From contig JAOZSN010000040.1 in assembly GCA_029939635.1 (NCBI GenBank), positions 1 through 20,173 of the forward strand: a stretch of 20,173 nt of DNA, in the 5' to 3' direction. This DNA is from Deltaproteobacteria bacterium (GTDB lineage: Bacteria > Desulfobacterota > Desulfobulbia > Desulfobulbales > SURF-16). The notes below the pieces were generated by a model that saw only the letters and a program-made list of their open reading frames with translations, was not told the DNA's origin and ran no database searches. Position numbers and translations under genes: made by a program. Every line of letters begins with the position of its first letter. The first letter of the stretch is position 1. Shown here piece after piece: positions 1 to 7,028 of the stretch.

Positions 1-522
1 TCTCTCAGCGAGCATGATGGGGATATGAACAAGGCCCAAGATTTCCTCCGCCAGAAGGGCCTGGCCATTGCCGCTAAGCGTGCCGATCGTGCCACAAGTG
101 AAGGTACTATTGAGACCTACATCCATGCAGGCGGCAAGCTCGGTGCCATGGTTGAGGTTGGTTGTGAGACTGATTTTGTCGGTAAAAATGATGGTTTCAA
201 AGAATTTGCCCGTGACATCGCCATGCATATAGCTGGAGCCAACCCAGTAAGCATTAAACGTGAAGATGTACCTGCAGACGTATTGGAACGCGAAAAGGCA
301 ATTTATGAAAAACAGGCTGCTGATTCTGGCAAGCCCGCCAATATCGTCGAAAAAATCGTCAGCGGCAAAATAGACAAATTCTACTCCGAAATATGCCTCA
401 TGGAGCAGAAATTTATCAAAGATCCGGATGTTACCATCCAGGACAAACTTAATGAGCTTATTTCCACCCTTGGTGAAAATATCTCAATTAAACGGTTTAG
501 CCGTTTCCAGGTCGGCGCTTAA
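1..522 (+). CDS. tsf: Elongation factor Ts (EF-Ts), 5'-truncated by window edge
   Basis: EF-Ts is the cytoplasmic guanine-nucleotide exchange factor that regenerates EF-Tu-GTP during translation elongation. The frame is open from base 1 with no stop, and the first visible residues (SLSEHDGDMNKAQDFLRQKG) match the end of the N-terminal UBA-like module, so the true start lies upstream, probably some 25-30 codons away. The ATG at 25 is internal. The EF-Tu-contacting TDFV motif appears in GCETDFVGKND, followed by the core that ends ENISIKRFSRFQVGA. With 173 visible residues the whole protein would be near 200 aa. That is the short EF-Ts form with one dimerisation subdomain (as in Thermus), not the ~283-aa E. 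coli form. rpsB is expected just upstream. A strong terminator follows and separates tsf from pyrH. Confidence 0.97.
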   Translation, partial: SLSEHDGDMNKAQDFLRQKGLAIAAKRADRATSEGTIETYIHAGGKLGAMVEVGCETDFVGKNDGFKEFARDIAMHIAGANPVSIKREDVPADVLEREKAIYEKQAADSGKPANIVEKIVSGKIDKFYSEICLMEQKFIKDPDVTIQDKLNELISTLGENISIKRFSRFQVGA

Positions 523-536
523 TTTTTTGCTGTCGG

Positions 537-577
537 AAAAAAAGAGTGCAGGGAAATCCCCTAGCACTCTTTTTTTT
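537..577 (+). terminator. Rho-independent terminator after tsf
   Basis: The stem GAGTGC (544-549) pairs with GCACTC (564-569). It is extended inward by AGGG / CCCT around a short A-rich loop, and outward by an A-run (537-543) facing a T-run (570-577). It lies 14 bases after the tsf stop, so it ends or attenuates a presumed rpsB-tsf transcript. The A-run/T-run symmetry means it could also work on the other strand, but no - strand gene ends here. Confidence 0.9.
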
Positions 578-583
578 GGTACT

Positions 584-608
584 AACCAGGTCAATATTTG
601 CCCTGGTT
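584..608. repeat. Short inverted repeat upstream of pyrH
   Basis: AACCAGG (584-590) and CCTGGTT (602-608) form a 7-bp perfect inverted repeat with an 11-base spacer, between the tsf terminator and the pyrH ribosome binding site (AAGGAG at 641-646). It could be an operator or a leader hairpin for the pyrH operon. I see no convincing -35/-10 pair beside it, and an arm this short could occur by chance. Confidence 0.3.
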
Positions 609-652
609 CAAAAATCTGCCCCATTCTATTTTCAAATTAAAAGGAGCTCTCC

Positions 653-1372
653 ATGACGCAACCACGATATAAACGTGTCCTGCTGAAACTCAGCGGCGAA
701 GCACTCATGGGCGAGGCTGCCTTTGGTATCAGCCATAAGGTTCTCGACTATTTGGCCACTGAAATAGGTAAAATAGCCTCCCTTGGTGTAGAGATCGGCA
801 TGGTCATTGGTGCTGGCAATCTCTTCCGAGGGGTTTCAGGATCAGCTGAAGGCATGGATCGAGCCTCTGCCGACAATATGGGTATGCTGGCCACAGTGAT
901 GAACTCTCTGGCCCTAAAAGATGCCTTAGACAAGGCAGGCATCCCCACCGCCGTACTCTCAGCCATCCCCATGGAAACGGTATGTGAGCCCTATTCTCGT
1001 CGCCGGGCCCTGGAACATTTTGCTGCTGGCCATGCGGTCATCTTTGCGGCTGGCACCGGCAACCCCTACTTCACTACTGATACGGCTGGCGTTTTACGCG
1101 GTTTAGAAATTAATGCCGAGTTAATATGCAAGGCCACCCGGGTAGACGGTGTCTATGACAAGGATCCTCTCAAGCATGATGATGCTGTCAAATTTAATGA
1201 ACTCACCTTCCGCCAAGTGCTGGACAAAGAATTAAAGGTCATGGATGCCTCCGCCATATCCTTGGCCATGGAAAACAATCATACATTATTGGTCTTTGAC
1301 CTGAACATCCCCGGCAATATTGAACGTGCTGTGTGTGGTGAACAGGTTGGAACGCTGATTAAGGGAGAATAA
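653..1372 (+). CDS. pyrH: UMP kinase (uridylate kinase)
   Basis: This enzyme phosphorylates UMP to UDP with ATP in de novo pyrimidine nucleotide synthesis. It is a cytoplasmic homohexamer of the amino-acid-kinase fold, usually GTP-activated and UTP-inhibited. At 239 aa it has the normal length. Visible family motifs are KRVLLKLSGEALMGE at the N-terminus, IGAGNLFRG (the usual GGGN is GAGN here), the DRASADNMGMLATVMN block, and the nucleotide-binding AAGTGNPYFTTDTA. The start is fixed by AAGGAG at 641-646, six bases before the ATG. It opens the pyrH-frr-uppS-cdsA-dxr run, and its stop lies 2 nt before frr, so translational coupling is likely. Confidence 0.97.
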   Translation: MTQPRYKRVLLKLSGEALMGEAAFGISHKVLDYLATEIGKIASLGVEIGMVIGAGNLFRGVSGSAEGMDRASADNMGMLATVMNSLALKDALDKAGIPTAVLSAIPMETVCEPYSRRRALEHFAAGHAVIFAAGTGNPYFTTDTAGVLRGLEINAELICKATRVDGVYDKDPLKHDDAVKFNELTFRQVLDKELKVMDASAISLAMENNHTLLVFDLNIPGNIERAVCGEQVGTLIKGE

Positions 1373-1374
1373 TC

Positions 1375-1926
1375 ATGACAGTACAGGCAGAAATGACAGA
1401 GAAGATGGAAAAGACCATTGAGGCCTTCCGCCGTGATCTGGCCAAGATCCGCACTGGCCGAGCTTCCGTTGATATGTTTGACGGCATTAAGGTTGAATCC
1501 TACGGAGCCATGATGCCGGTAAATCAGGTAGCAACCGTCACCACTCCCGAGAGCCGTGTTATTGTTATTCAACCCTGGGATCCACAGGTACTTCCTTCCA
1601 TTGAAAAGGCAATACTCAAGGCAAACTTAGGTATGACACCGGCCAATGATGGTAAAATTATCCGCATTACCATCCCCCAACTCACCGAAGATCGCCGTAA
1701 AGAACTGGTCAAACAGGTCAAAAAAACCTGTGAAGACTACCGAGTCAATATCCGTAGTGCCCGTCGCGAGGCAATTGATATCTTTAAAAAGCAAAAGAAG
1801 GACAAAGATATCTCTGAGGACGATCTCTTCAAGAGTCAGGAAGAAGCCCAGAAGAGCACTGATAGTTTCATTAAAATGATCGATGATGCCTTGGCTGATA
1901 AAGAGAAAGAGGTTATGGAAGTTTAA
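1375..1926 (+). CDS. frr: Ribosome recycling factor
   Basis: RRF works with EF-G and IF3 in the cytoplasm to split the post-termination ribosome and release mRNA and tRNA. The 183-aa length matches the family (~185 aa). The sequence has the long three-helix-bundle pattern, with the characteristic FRRDLAKIRTGRAS near residues 18-31, the GMTPANDGKIIRI turn in the middle, and the basic helix with RKELVKQVKKTCEDYRVNIR towards the C-terminus. GGGAG at 1363-1367 is well placed for the ATG at 1375. It follows pyrH by 2 nt and precedes uppS by 4 nt, the conserved pyrH-frr arrangement. Confidence 0.98.
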   Translation: MTVQAEMTEKMEKTIEAFRRDLAKIRTGRASVDMFDGIKVESYGAMMPVNQVATVTTPESRVIVIQPWDPQVLPSIEKAILKANLGMTPANDGKIIRITIPQLTEDRRKELVKQVKKTCEDYRVNIRSARREAIDIFKKQKKDKDISEDDLFKSQEEAQKSTDSFIKMIDDALADKEKEVMEV

Positions 1927-1930
1927 AATC

Positions 1931-2695
1931 ATGCCCTCCCCTCCCCCTCCAAACCATATCGCTATCATCATGGATGGCAATGGCCGTTGGGCCAAACGTC
2001 AGGGGTTAATGCGTCTTTTGGGCCATAGAGCTGGCGTAAAAACTGTGCGCCGTATTGTTGAGGACTGCCAACGCTTAGGGGTTGGAGTACTCACCCTCTA
2101 TGCCTTTTCCACTGAAAACTGGAACCGCCCCAAGGAAGAGGTGAGCGGTCTTATGGATCTGCTTAAAAACTTCCTGCGCAGTGAACTGGAACGGATGCTG
2201 AAAAACGGTGTGCGCCTGCAGGCCATTGGTCAGCTGCAGAACCTCCCGACCGAGGTATATGAGGTCTTACAAGAGACCATTAGCAAGACAGCTCATTGCC
2301 AAGGTATGGTGCTGAATCTGGCCTTGAGTTATGGTGGGCGCAGTGAATTATTGCAAGCCATGCAGGCCATCAGCACAAAATGTGTTACAGGTAGCATCAG
2401 GCCTGAGGATATTACTGAGGCCATGGTGGATGAACATCTCTACACCGCTGGTTTACCGGAACCAGATCTTCTTATCCGTACTGGCGGCGAGGCACGACTT
2501 TCTAATTTTTTACTCTGGCAGTCTTCCTATGCCGAGATTTTTTTTACCGACACTGCCTGGCCTGATTTCAACCTGAAGGATCTCACCGGTGCTATTTCTG
2601 ATTACCATGGTCGTCAGCGCCGTTTTGGCCGTACAGGTGAACAGGTAGCCGACGATGCTACTACAGCAGACGTTACGGTGGAGAGCACACAGTGA
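1931..2695 (+). CDS. uppS: Isoprenyl transferase / undecaprenyl diphosphate synthase
   Basis: This cis-prenyltransferase condenses farnesyl-PP with eight isopentenyl-PP units to make undecaprenyl-PP, the lipid carrier for peptidoglycan and O-antigen. The protein is cytoplasmic but membrane-associated. With the ATG at 1931 it is 254 aa, the usual length. The frame opens earlier, at 1883, but that would overlap frr by 44 bases and add an unrelated basic leader. The 1931 start is supported by GGAAG at 1917-1921 and by family alignment. Diagnostic motifs are HIAIIMDGNGRWAKRQ (Mg/diphosphate-binding Asp at residue 15), YAFSTENWNRP, and RTGGEARLSNFLLWQ with SYAEIFF near the C-terminus. Its C-terminal tail is hydrophilic and not conserved. 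It belongs to the same operon as the downstream lipid genes. Confidence 0.96.
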   Translation: MPSPPPPNHIAIIMDGNGRWAKRQGLMRLLGHRAGVKTVRRIVEDCQRLGVGVLTLYAFSTENWNRPKEEVSGLMDLLKNFLRSELERMLKNGVRLQAIGQLQNLPTEVYEVLQETISKTAHCQGMVLNLALSYGGRSELLQAMQAISTKCVTGSIRPEDITEAMVDEHLYTAGLPEPDLLIRTGGEARLSNFLLWQSSYAEIFFTDTAWPDFNLKDLTGAISDYHGRQRRFGRTGEQVADDATTADVTVESTQ

Positions 2696-2726
2696 AGGGA
2701 AATTTCTTCACACGAGATCCCCTGTT

Positions 2727-3518
2727 ATGAAAACACGGATTATCACTGGCGTACTTATGCTAGCCGCCTGGCTGGGCCTGCTCTATCTCAACTCCTATAC
2801 CTTCTTTTGGATGACAGGTACCCTGCTGACCCTCCTCTGCGCCCATGAATTTTTCACCATGCATGGTGAAGGTGGTACGTCTCGTCTCTCTGGCCTTGTT
2901 CTTACAGCCTTACCTGTTATCAGCCTGGCACTCATCCCCAGCCATGACCTACTCATGGCTGCTCTGCTTTTAGCCCTACTACTCTCGGCCTTAAGAGTTA
3001 TCTGGACTGCGGGCTGCAACCAACCCTATCCGCAACTGAGCAATCGGCTCTTTGCCCTTATCTATATTGGCTTTACCATACCTCATATCGTCCTTCTTGC
3101 TGGGTTTAAAAATGGCGCGCTCTGGTTGCTGATTCTTACCGCCATCACCGCAGCTTCAGATAGTGGCGCCTATTTCTGTGGCAGAACAGTAGGTCGCCAC
3201 AAACTCTGCCCCCATATCAGCCCAGGCAAGACTATTGAAGGTTTTATCGGGGGTGTTATTTGCGGCACACTCTGTGCCACGGCCTTCAGTTATTATTTTT
3301 TTCCAAACCAGTCATTACTGGCCATAGCGATAGTAGCGGTTCTGCTCTCTTGCCTTGGAGTAGCTGGAGATTTAACAGAATCAATCATTAAACGGGCCAC
3401 CAACACTAAAGATTCAGGCCGACTGCTACCTGGTCATGGCGGCTTTCTTGATCGCCTTGATTCCATGATATTTTGCGCCCCAGCCCTCTATTACATTCTT
3501 TACTTTGGACTGTTATGA
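2727..3518 (+). CDS. cdsA: Phosphatidate cytidylyltransferase (CDP-diglyceride synthase)
   Basis: CdsA makes CDP-diacylglycerol from phosphatidic acid and CTP in the inner membrane, the branch point for phospholipid synthesis. I start it at the ATG at 2727 (263 aa), which begins MKTRIITGVLML, the family's usual N-terminus. The ATG at 2655 lies inside uppS and adds 24 non-conserved residues. Several hydrophobic segments fit a polytopic membrane protein. The C-terminus carries the full CDS signature: SIIKRATNTKDSGRLLPGHG, followed by GFLDRLDS, with the catalytic metal-binding acidic residues. The ribosome binding site is weak, which suggests coupling to uppS, whose stop is 31 nt upstream. The stop codon overlaps the dxr start (ATGA at 3515-3518). 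Confidence 0.94.
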   Translation: MKTRIITGVLMLAAWLGLLYLNSYTFFWMTGTLLTLLCAHEFFTMHGEGGTSRLSGLVLTALPVISLALIPSHDLLMAALLLALLLSALRVIWTAGCNQPYPQLSNRLFALIYIGFTIPHIVLLAGFKNGALWLLILTAITAASDSGAYFCGRTVGRHKLCPHISPGKTIEGFIGGVICGTLCATAFSYYFFPNQSLLAIAIVAVLLSCLGVAGDLTESIIKRATNTKDSGRLLPGHGGFLDRLDSMIFCAPALYYILYFGLL

Positions 3519-4735
3519 GTAAGACCCTTTCTATCCTCGGCTCAACTGGCTCCATCGGCACCAGTACCCTTGACGTTGTTCGCCAGTTCCCTGGTCGGTT
3601 TCAGGTGGCTGGCCTGGCAGCAGGGACTAATGTTACCCTGCTGCGTGATCAGGTGGAGGCCTTTGCCCCTCAGCTTGTCTCAGTAGCCACGGCAGAGCTG
3701 GCTGCGAAGCTGGTTGCCATGCTCGGTTCCAGTTGGAAAGGAAAGGTCGTTCATGGACGTGACGGCAATATCATGGTGGCCTGCCTGGCCGATACCGATA
3801 CAGTTGTCTCAGCCATTGTAGGCGCGGCAGGACTCCTTCCCACCCTGCGTGCCATTGAGGCCGGGAAAAATATCGGCCTGGCCAATAAAGAAACCCTGGT
3901 CATGGCCGGTGATCTCATCATGGCAGCGGTTAAAAAACATGGTGTTACCATGTTGCCCATTGATAGTGAGCATAACGCCATATTTCAGGCCTTAGATGCT
4001 GGACGCCGTCAGGATGTATATAAGATTATCCTTACGGCCTCAGGCGGTCCCTTTCGTGACAAACCAGAAAAAGAACTATGGGCCGTGACCCCAGCCGAGG
4101 CCCTCAACCACCCAAATTGGAGCATGGGCAGAAAGATCTCCATTGATTCAGCCACCCTGATGAATAAGGGCCTTGAGGTAATAGAGGCTAAATATCTCTT
4201 TGATGTGGAGCTAGAAGACATTGAGGTAGTCATCCATCCCCAGTCCATTGTCCATTCCATGGTTGAATATATTGATGGTTCCATTATCTCACAGATGGGC
4301 GTGCCTGATATGCGTATCCCCATTGCCTATGCCCTGGCCCATCCTAGACGCTTACGTATTCAACTACCCCGTTTGGGACTGACAAACTCCGTTCCGTTGA
4401 CCTTCAACGCTCCTGACTTTAAGCGCTTCCCGGCCTTGAAGCTGGCCTATCAGGCCTGTAAACGTGGTGGTACCTTGCCAGCCGTACTCAATGGTGCCAA
4501 CGAAATTGCCGTGGAGGCCTTTTTAGACGAGAAAATCCGCTTCCCAGAAATCGCCCTGGTTGTGGCTGAAACCCTGGAGCGCCACAAACACCAAGAGATT
4601 CAAGATATTGACACGGTATTGGCCGCAGACCTCTCAGCCCGTATGCAGGCTGAATCTGTGGTAGAAGCCTTTATGATGCGCCGCAAGCAACAGCAGGGTG
4701 AAGAAATTGCCGTACCTGAGCAACTAAAAAAGTAA
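3515..4735 (+). CDS. dxr: 1-deoxy-D-xylulose 5-phosphate reductoisomerase
   Basis: DXR converts 1-deoxy-D-xylulose 5-phosphate to 2-C-methyl-D-erythritol 4-phosphate with NADPH, the committed step of the MEP isoprenoid pathway and the target of fosmidomycin. It therefore supplies precursors for the product of uppS. The start at 3515 overlaps cdsA by 4 nt (ATGA) and gives 406 aa, the normal size; the in-frame ATG at 3473 would only add a tail inside cdsA. Visible features are the NADPH-binding LGSTGSIGTSTLDVV (residues 8-22), ANKETLVMAGD, metal ligands in IDSEHNAIFQAL (D150, E152), TASGGPF, NHPNWSMGRKISIDSATLMN and NKGLEVIEA (E221), then the HPQSIVHSMVEY and GVPDMRIPIAYAL blocks. Confidence 0.98.
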   Translation: MSKTLSILGSTGSIGTSTLDVVRQFPGRFQVAGLAAGTNVTLLRDQVEAFAPQLVSVATAELAAKLVAMLGSSWKGKVVHGRDGNIMVACLADTDTVVSAIVGAAGLLPTLRAIEAGKNIGLANKETLVMAGDLIMAAVKKHGVTMLPIDSEHNAIFQALDAGRRQDVYKIILTASGGPFRDKPEKELWAVTPAEALNHPNWSMGRKISIDSATLMNKGLEVIEAKYLFDVELEDIEVVIHPQSIVHSMVEYIDGSIISQMGVPDMRIPIAYALAHPRRLRIQLPRLGLTNSVPLTFNAPDFKRFPALKLAYQACKRGGTLPAVLNGANEIAVEAFLDEKIRFPEIALVVAETLERHKHQEIQDIDTVLAADLSARMQAESVVEAFMMRRKQQQGEEIAVPEQLKK

Positions 4736-4745
4736 GGACTAAACC

Positions 4746-5027
4746 ATGTTTAAGACAAACGAGTATTTTGACGGTAAAGTAAAATCCATTGCCTTTACAA
4801 GTGCAGAAGGGCCAGCCACCATTGGTGTAATGGCCCCCGGTGAGTATGAATTCGGCACATCCTGTGTGGAAATCATGCAGGTGGTCTCAGGCTCCATGGA
4901 TATCAAGCTGCCTGGTTCTGATTCCTGGCAGACATTTCAGCCTGGAGATACTTTTCAGGTAGACAAAAATGTCAAATTTGGCGTAAAAATAAGCTCTGAG
5001 TCTTCCTACCTCTGTCTGTATAAATAA
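4746..5027 (+). CDS. ppnP: Pyrimidine/purine nucleoside phosphorylase, PpnP (DUF1255) family
   Basis: This 93-aa protein matches the small cupin-fold PpnP/YaiE family (about 94 aa in E. coli). Members phosphorolyse diverse nucleosides to the free base and ribose 1-phosphate. The family pattern is visible along its whole length: NEYFDGKVKSIAF at the start, a GVMAPGEYEF strand, the VVSGSMDIKLPGSDSWQTF core, the GDTF turn and the terminal SYLCLYK. The ribosome binding site (TAAGGA) overlaps the dxr stop codon, with only 10 nt between the genes, so it is almost certainly co-transcribed with dxr. In the common arrangement rseP follows dxr directly, so this gene looks inserted. A nucleoside-salvage role in this operon is not obvious. 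Confidence 0.9.
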   Translation: MFKTNEYFDGKVKSIAFTSAEGPATIGVMAPGEYEFGTSCVEIMQVVSGSMDIKLPGSDSWQTFQPGDTFQVDKNVKFGVKISSESSYLCLYK

Positions 5028-5030
5028 TTA

Positions 5031-5125
5031 TTTTTTTGCTGCCAATTACACAAATTTTCACGAATTACTCTTTTCTAAAAAAATGTACTAAATTTGTGTT
5101 ACTTCGTGAAATTCGCAGCAAAAAA
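5031..5125. repeat. 95-bp imperfect inverted repeat built from ATTYGTG-like units
   Basis: The outer arms TTTTTTGCTGC (5032-5042) and GCAGCAAAAAA (5115-5125) are a perfect 11-bp inverted repeat. Inside them the arms stay collinear: about 17 of the next 24 positions still pair without gaps, leaving a loop of roughly 23 bases (5067-5089). Each arm consists of ATTYGTG-like words spaced about 10 bp apart. This also allows alternative crossing pairings: ACACAAATTT 5048-5057 with AAATTTGTGT 5090-5099, and TTTCACGAA 5056-5064 with TTCGTGAAA 5103-5111. There is no T-run after the right arm, so it is not a classical terminator. It fills the whole gap between ppnP and rseP, and a dispersed intergenic repeat element is the likeliest identity. 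Confidence 0.8.
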
Positions 5126-5146
5126 CCTTCACCCCCAGCCTAAAAT

Positions 5147-6223
5147 ATGACTACTCTGCTCTCCTTCATCCTTGTCCTTGGCATCCTGATCTTTGTCCAT
5201 GAGTTTGGTCATTTTATTGTGGCCAAGGCCTTTAACGTCAAAGTGACCAAATTTTCCCTTGGTTTTGGCCCTAAAATGTTTGGTAAAACCTGGGGAGAAA
5301 CGGAGTATCTGGTTAGTGCCCTGCCCTTGGGTGGCTATGTCAAGATGGTGGGTGAACTCGGCAACGATGAAATAAGCGACGAGGACGCCCCACGCGCCTT
5401 TGCTAATAAGCCGGTCTGGCAACGCTTCCTAGTTGTCTTTGCAGGCCCTTTTTCCAATCTCTTCTTCACCTTTATCCTCTTCAGTATTATTTTTACCATC
5501 GTTGGTCTGCCTATTCTGAAACCAACCACCATGATTGGCAAGGTACAAGAAAATGGTGCAGGAGCTGCAGCTGGACTCATGGCTGGAGATCAATTCGTCC
5601 GCATCAACCATCAGGAGATTAATGATTGGGCAGAGGTATATCATGTTGTTACCAACTCAAATGGTACGCCTTTACAAATCACTGTACTACGTGGAGAGGA
5701 TGAACTGAGCCTGACCGGTAAAGCTGAAGAGATTGACCTCAAAAATGAGTTTGGCGAGGTAACAGGCAAAGGTTATCGTCTTGGTATCGAGCGTGACATG
5801 TCAGCAATGGAGTTTGAGGACGCCTCTATTTTTCAGGCAATCCTGGCGGGCTATGAACAGACATGGGATATGACCCGCAAAACAGTGATTGGCATTGGCA
5901 AGATGGTGCAGCGCGTTATCCCCGCGTCAGAGATCGGTGGGCCTATTCTCATTGCCCAGCTGGCCGGCAAGCAAATGGAGGCTGGCTGGCTGCAGTTCTG
6001 TTACTTTATGGGATTTTTAAGTGTTAACTTAGGTATATTGAATCTACTCCCAGTGCCAGTGCTTGATGGTGGTCATCTTGTCTTTTTCTCCCTGGAGGCG
6101 GTACGCCGTAAACCACTCACTGCCCAGGCCATGGAAAAATTACAAATGATCGGCCTGGCACTCTTGGTATCCTTAATGGTCTTTGCCTTTTATAATGATA
6201 TTATCAGAATGCTGAGCAGCTAA
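5147..6223 (+). CDS. rseP: RIP metalloprotease RseP (site-2 protease family)
   Basis: RseP is an inner-membrane zinc protease that cleaves within the membrane. In model Gram-negatives it cuts the anti-sigma factor RseA after DegS and clears signal-peptide remnants. The zinc motif HEFGH is at residues 18-22 inside the first transmembrane helix. A PDZ domain spans about 129-184 (IGKVQENGAGAAAGLMAGDQ onward). The second active-site motif, NLLPVPVLDGGH, is at 299-310 and supplies the third metal ligand (Asp), followed by a last hydrophobic helix. At 358 aa with one PDZ domain it is the short form (E. coli has ~450 aa and two). No Shine-Dalgarno sequence is evident before the ATG at 5147. The gene lies between two inverted repeats. 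Confidence 0.95.
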   Translation: MTTLLSFILVLGILIFVHEFGHFIVAKAFNVKVTKFSLGFGPKMFGKTWGETEYLVSALPLGGYVKMVGELGNDEISDEDAPRAFANKPVWQRFLVVFAGPFSNLFFTFILFSIIFTIVGLPILKPTTMIGKVQENGAGAAAGLMAGDQFVRINHQEINDWAEVYHVVTNSNGTPLQITVLRGEDELSLTGKAEEIDLKNEFGEVTGKGYRLGIERDMSAMEFEDASIFQAILAGYEQTWDMTRKTVIGIGKMVQRVIPASEIGGPILIAQLAGKQMEAGWLQFCYFMGFLSVNLGILNLLPVPVLDGGHLVFFSLEAVRRKPLTAQAMEKLQMIGLALLVSLMVFAFYNDIIRMLSS

Positions 6224-6226
6224 CTG

Positions 6227-6287
6227 CAGGTTTCAGGGGCTAGGTGCCAGCAAACAACAAGACTCTCCAGCACTTCCCTGAAACCTG
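6227..6287. repeat. Inverted repeat between rseP and tsaB
   Basis: CAGGTTTCAGGG (6227-6238) and CCCTGAAACCTG (6276-6287) are a perfect 12-bp inverted repeat. Partial pairing continues inward (AGGTGCCAG against the complement of CTCCAGCACTT). The rest of the 82-base gap is made of similar CAGG/CCTG words (TAGGTGCC, CCTGATACCCGATCCCTGA), as in degenerate intergenic repeat families. There is no T-run, so a terminator is unlikely. It begins four bases after the rseP stop and ends 18 bases before the tsaB ATG, so any hairpin would form in the mRNA between them. Confidence 0.75.
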
Positions 6288-6305
6288 ATACCCGATCCCT
6301 GACAA

Positions 6306-7028
6306 ATGGCCATCCACTCCCAAATAGACACCTCATCTCCTCTGATTCTTGCTCTGGAAAATAGCACCATGTGCGGTTCTGTGGCCCTGATTTCAGATGG
6401 CAACTGTCTCTACGAGCAGAGTCTGCTGTCAAAAAAGACCCACTCCAAACGATTACTGCCTGCCATTGAGCAGGCAATGATTGAGACAGAGCTGAATTGG
6501 AATGGTTTAGACGGTCTGGCTGTGAGTATTGGACCGGGTAGCTTTACAGGGATTCGCATTGGGCTGACAACCATTAAAGCCATAGCCATGGCAACTGGCC
6601 TACCACTCATGGGAATTGCTAGCCTTGATGGCTTGGCCAGCCAGTTTGCCCATAGTCAACTGCAGATCTGCCCCATCCTTGATGCCAGGAAAAATGAGGT
6701 GTACACCGCTTTATTCCAGGATCAGAACGGTAGCATGAGTCGCATAAGCGAGTATATGGTGCTGGCAGCGGAACGCCTCTGCCAGAAAATCACCATCCCG
6801 ACCCTCTTTGTCGGTGATGGGGTAGCCCCCTATCGCGATCTCATCAAGGAAATACTTGCAGAGCTAGCCATTTTTGCCCCAGCCCAGCTCCACTTCCCAC
6901 GCGCCGCTGCCATCGGCCAGCTGGCCATTAAAAAATATCAGCAGGCAGATTTTATCGACCCAGCCACGGCCGTACCCATCTATATTCGCCCATCAGAAGC
7001 GGAAATTAATTATAAAAAGAAAAACTAA
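6306..7028 (+). CDS. tsaB: tRNA threonylcarbamoyladenosine biosynthesis protein TsaB
   Basis: TsaB (formerly YeaZ) is the non-catalytic partner of TsaD in making the t6A37 modification of ANN-decoding tRNAs; it forms a cytoplasmic complex with TsaD and TsaE. The protein is 240 aa. It shows an actin-like ASKHA fold start (LILALENSTMCGSVAL), a KTHSKRLLP helix with the conserved His near residue 46, and the diagnostic SIGPGSFTGIRIGLTTIKAIA block at about 74-94. It has a roughly 10-residue extension before the usual TsaB N-terminus and no clear ribosome binding site upstream, so the annotated ATG is the only reasonable choice but is weakly supported. Its stop (TAA 7026-7028) overlaps the stop of the convergent thioesterase gene. 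Confidence 0.93.
   Translation: MAIHSQIDTSSPLILALENSTMCGSVALISDGNCLYEQSLLSKKTHSKRLLPAIEQAMIETELNWNGLDGLAVSIGPGSFTGIRIGLTTIKAIAMATGLPLMGIASLDGLASQFAHSQLQICPILDARKNEVYTALFQDQNGSMSRISEYMVLAAERLCQKITIPTLFVGDGVAPYRDLIKEILAELAIFAPAQLHFPRAAAIGQLAIKKYQQADFIDPATAVPIYIRPSEAEINYKKKN

Noticed and set aside
1883..1930. Longer uppS start at 1883 overlapping frr.
   Set aside because: The added residues are the frr sequence in another frame and unlike any UppS N-terminus; the ATG at 1931 has a ribosome binding site.
1627..1995. A 122-aa - strand open frame across frr and uppS, and similar long - strand frames such as 17782-18402.
   Set aside because: They lie wholly within strongly conserved genes on the other strand and show no family motif or ribosome binding site. 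They are antisense shadows.
2655..2726. Longer cdsA start at 2655 inside uppS.
   Set aside because: The 24 extra residues are hydrophilic and not conserved; MKTRIITGV at 2727 matches the family start.
5031..5125. The ppnP-rseP palindrome as a rho-independent terminator.
   Set aside because: On either strand the stem is followed by non-T sequence; the T-run precedes the stem and pairs with an A-run after it.
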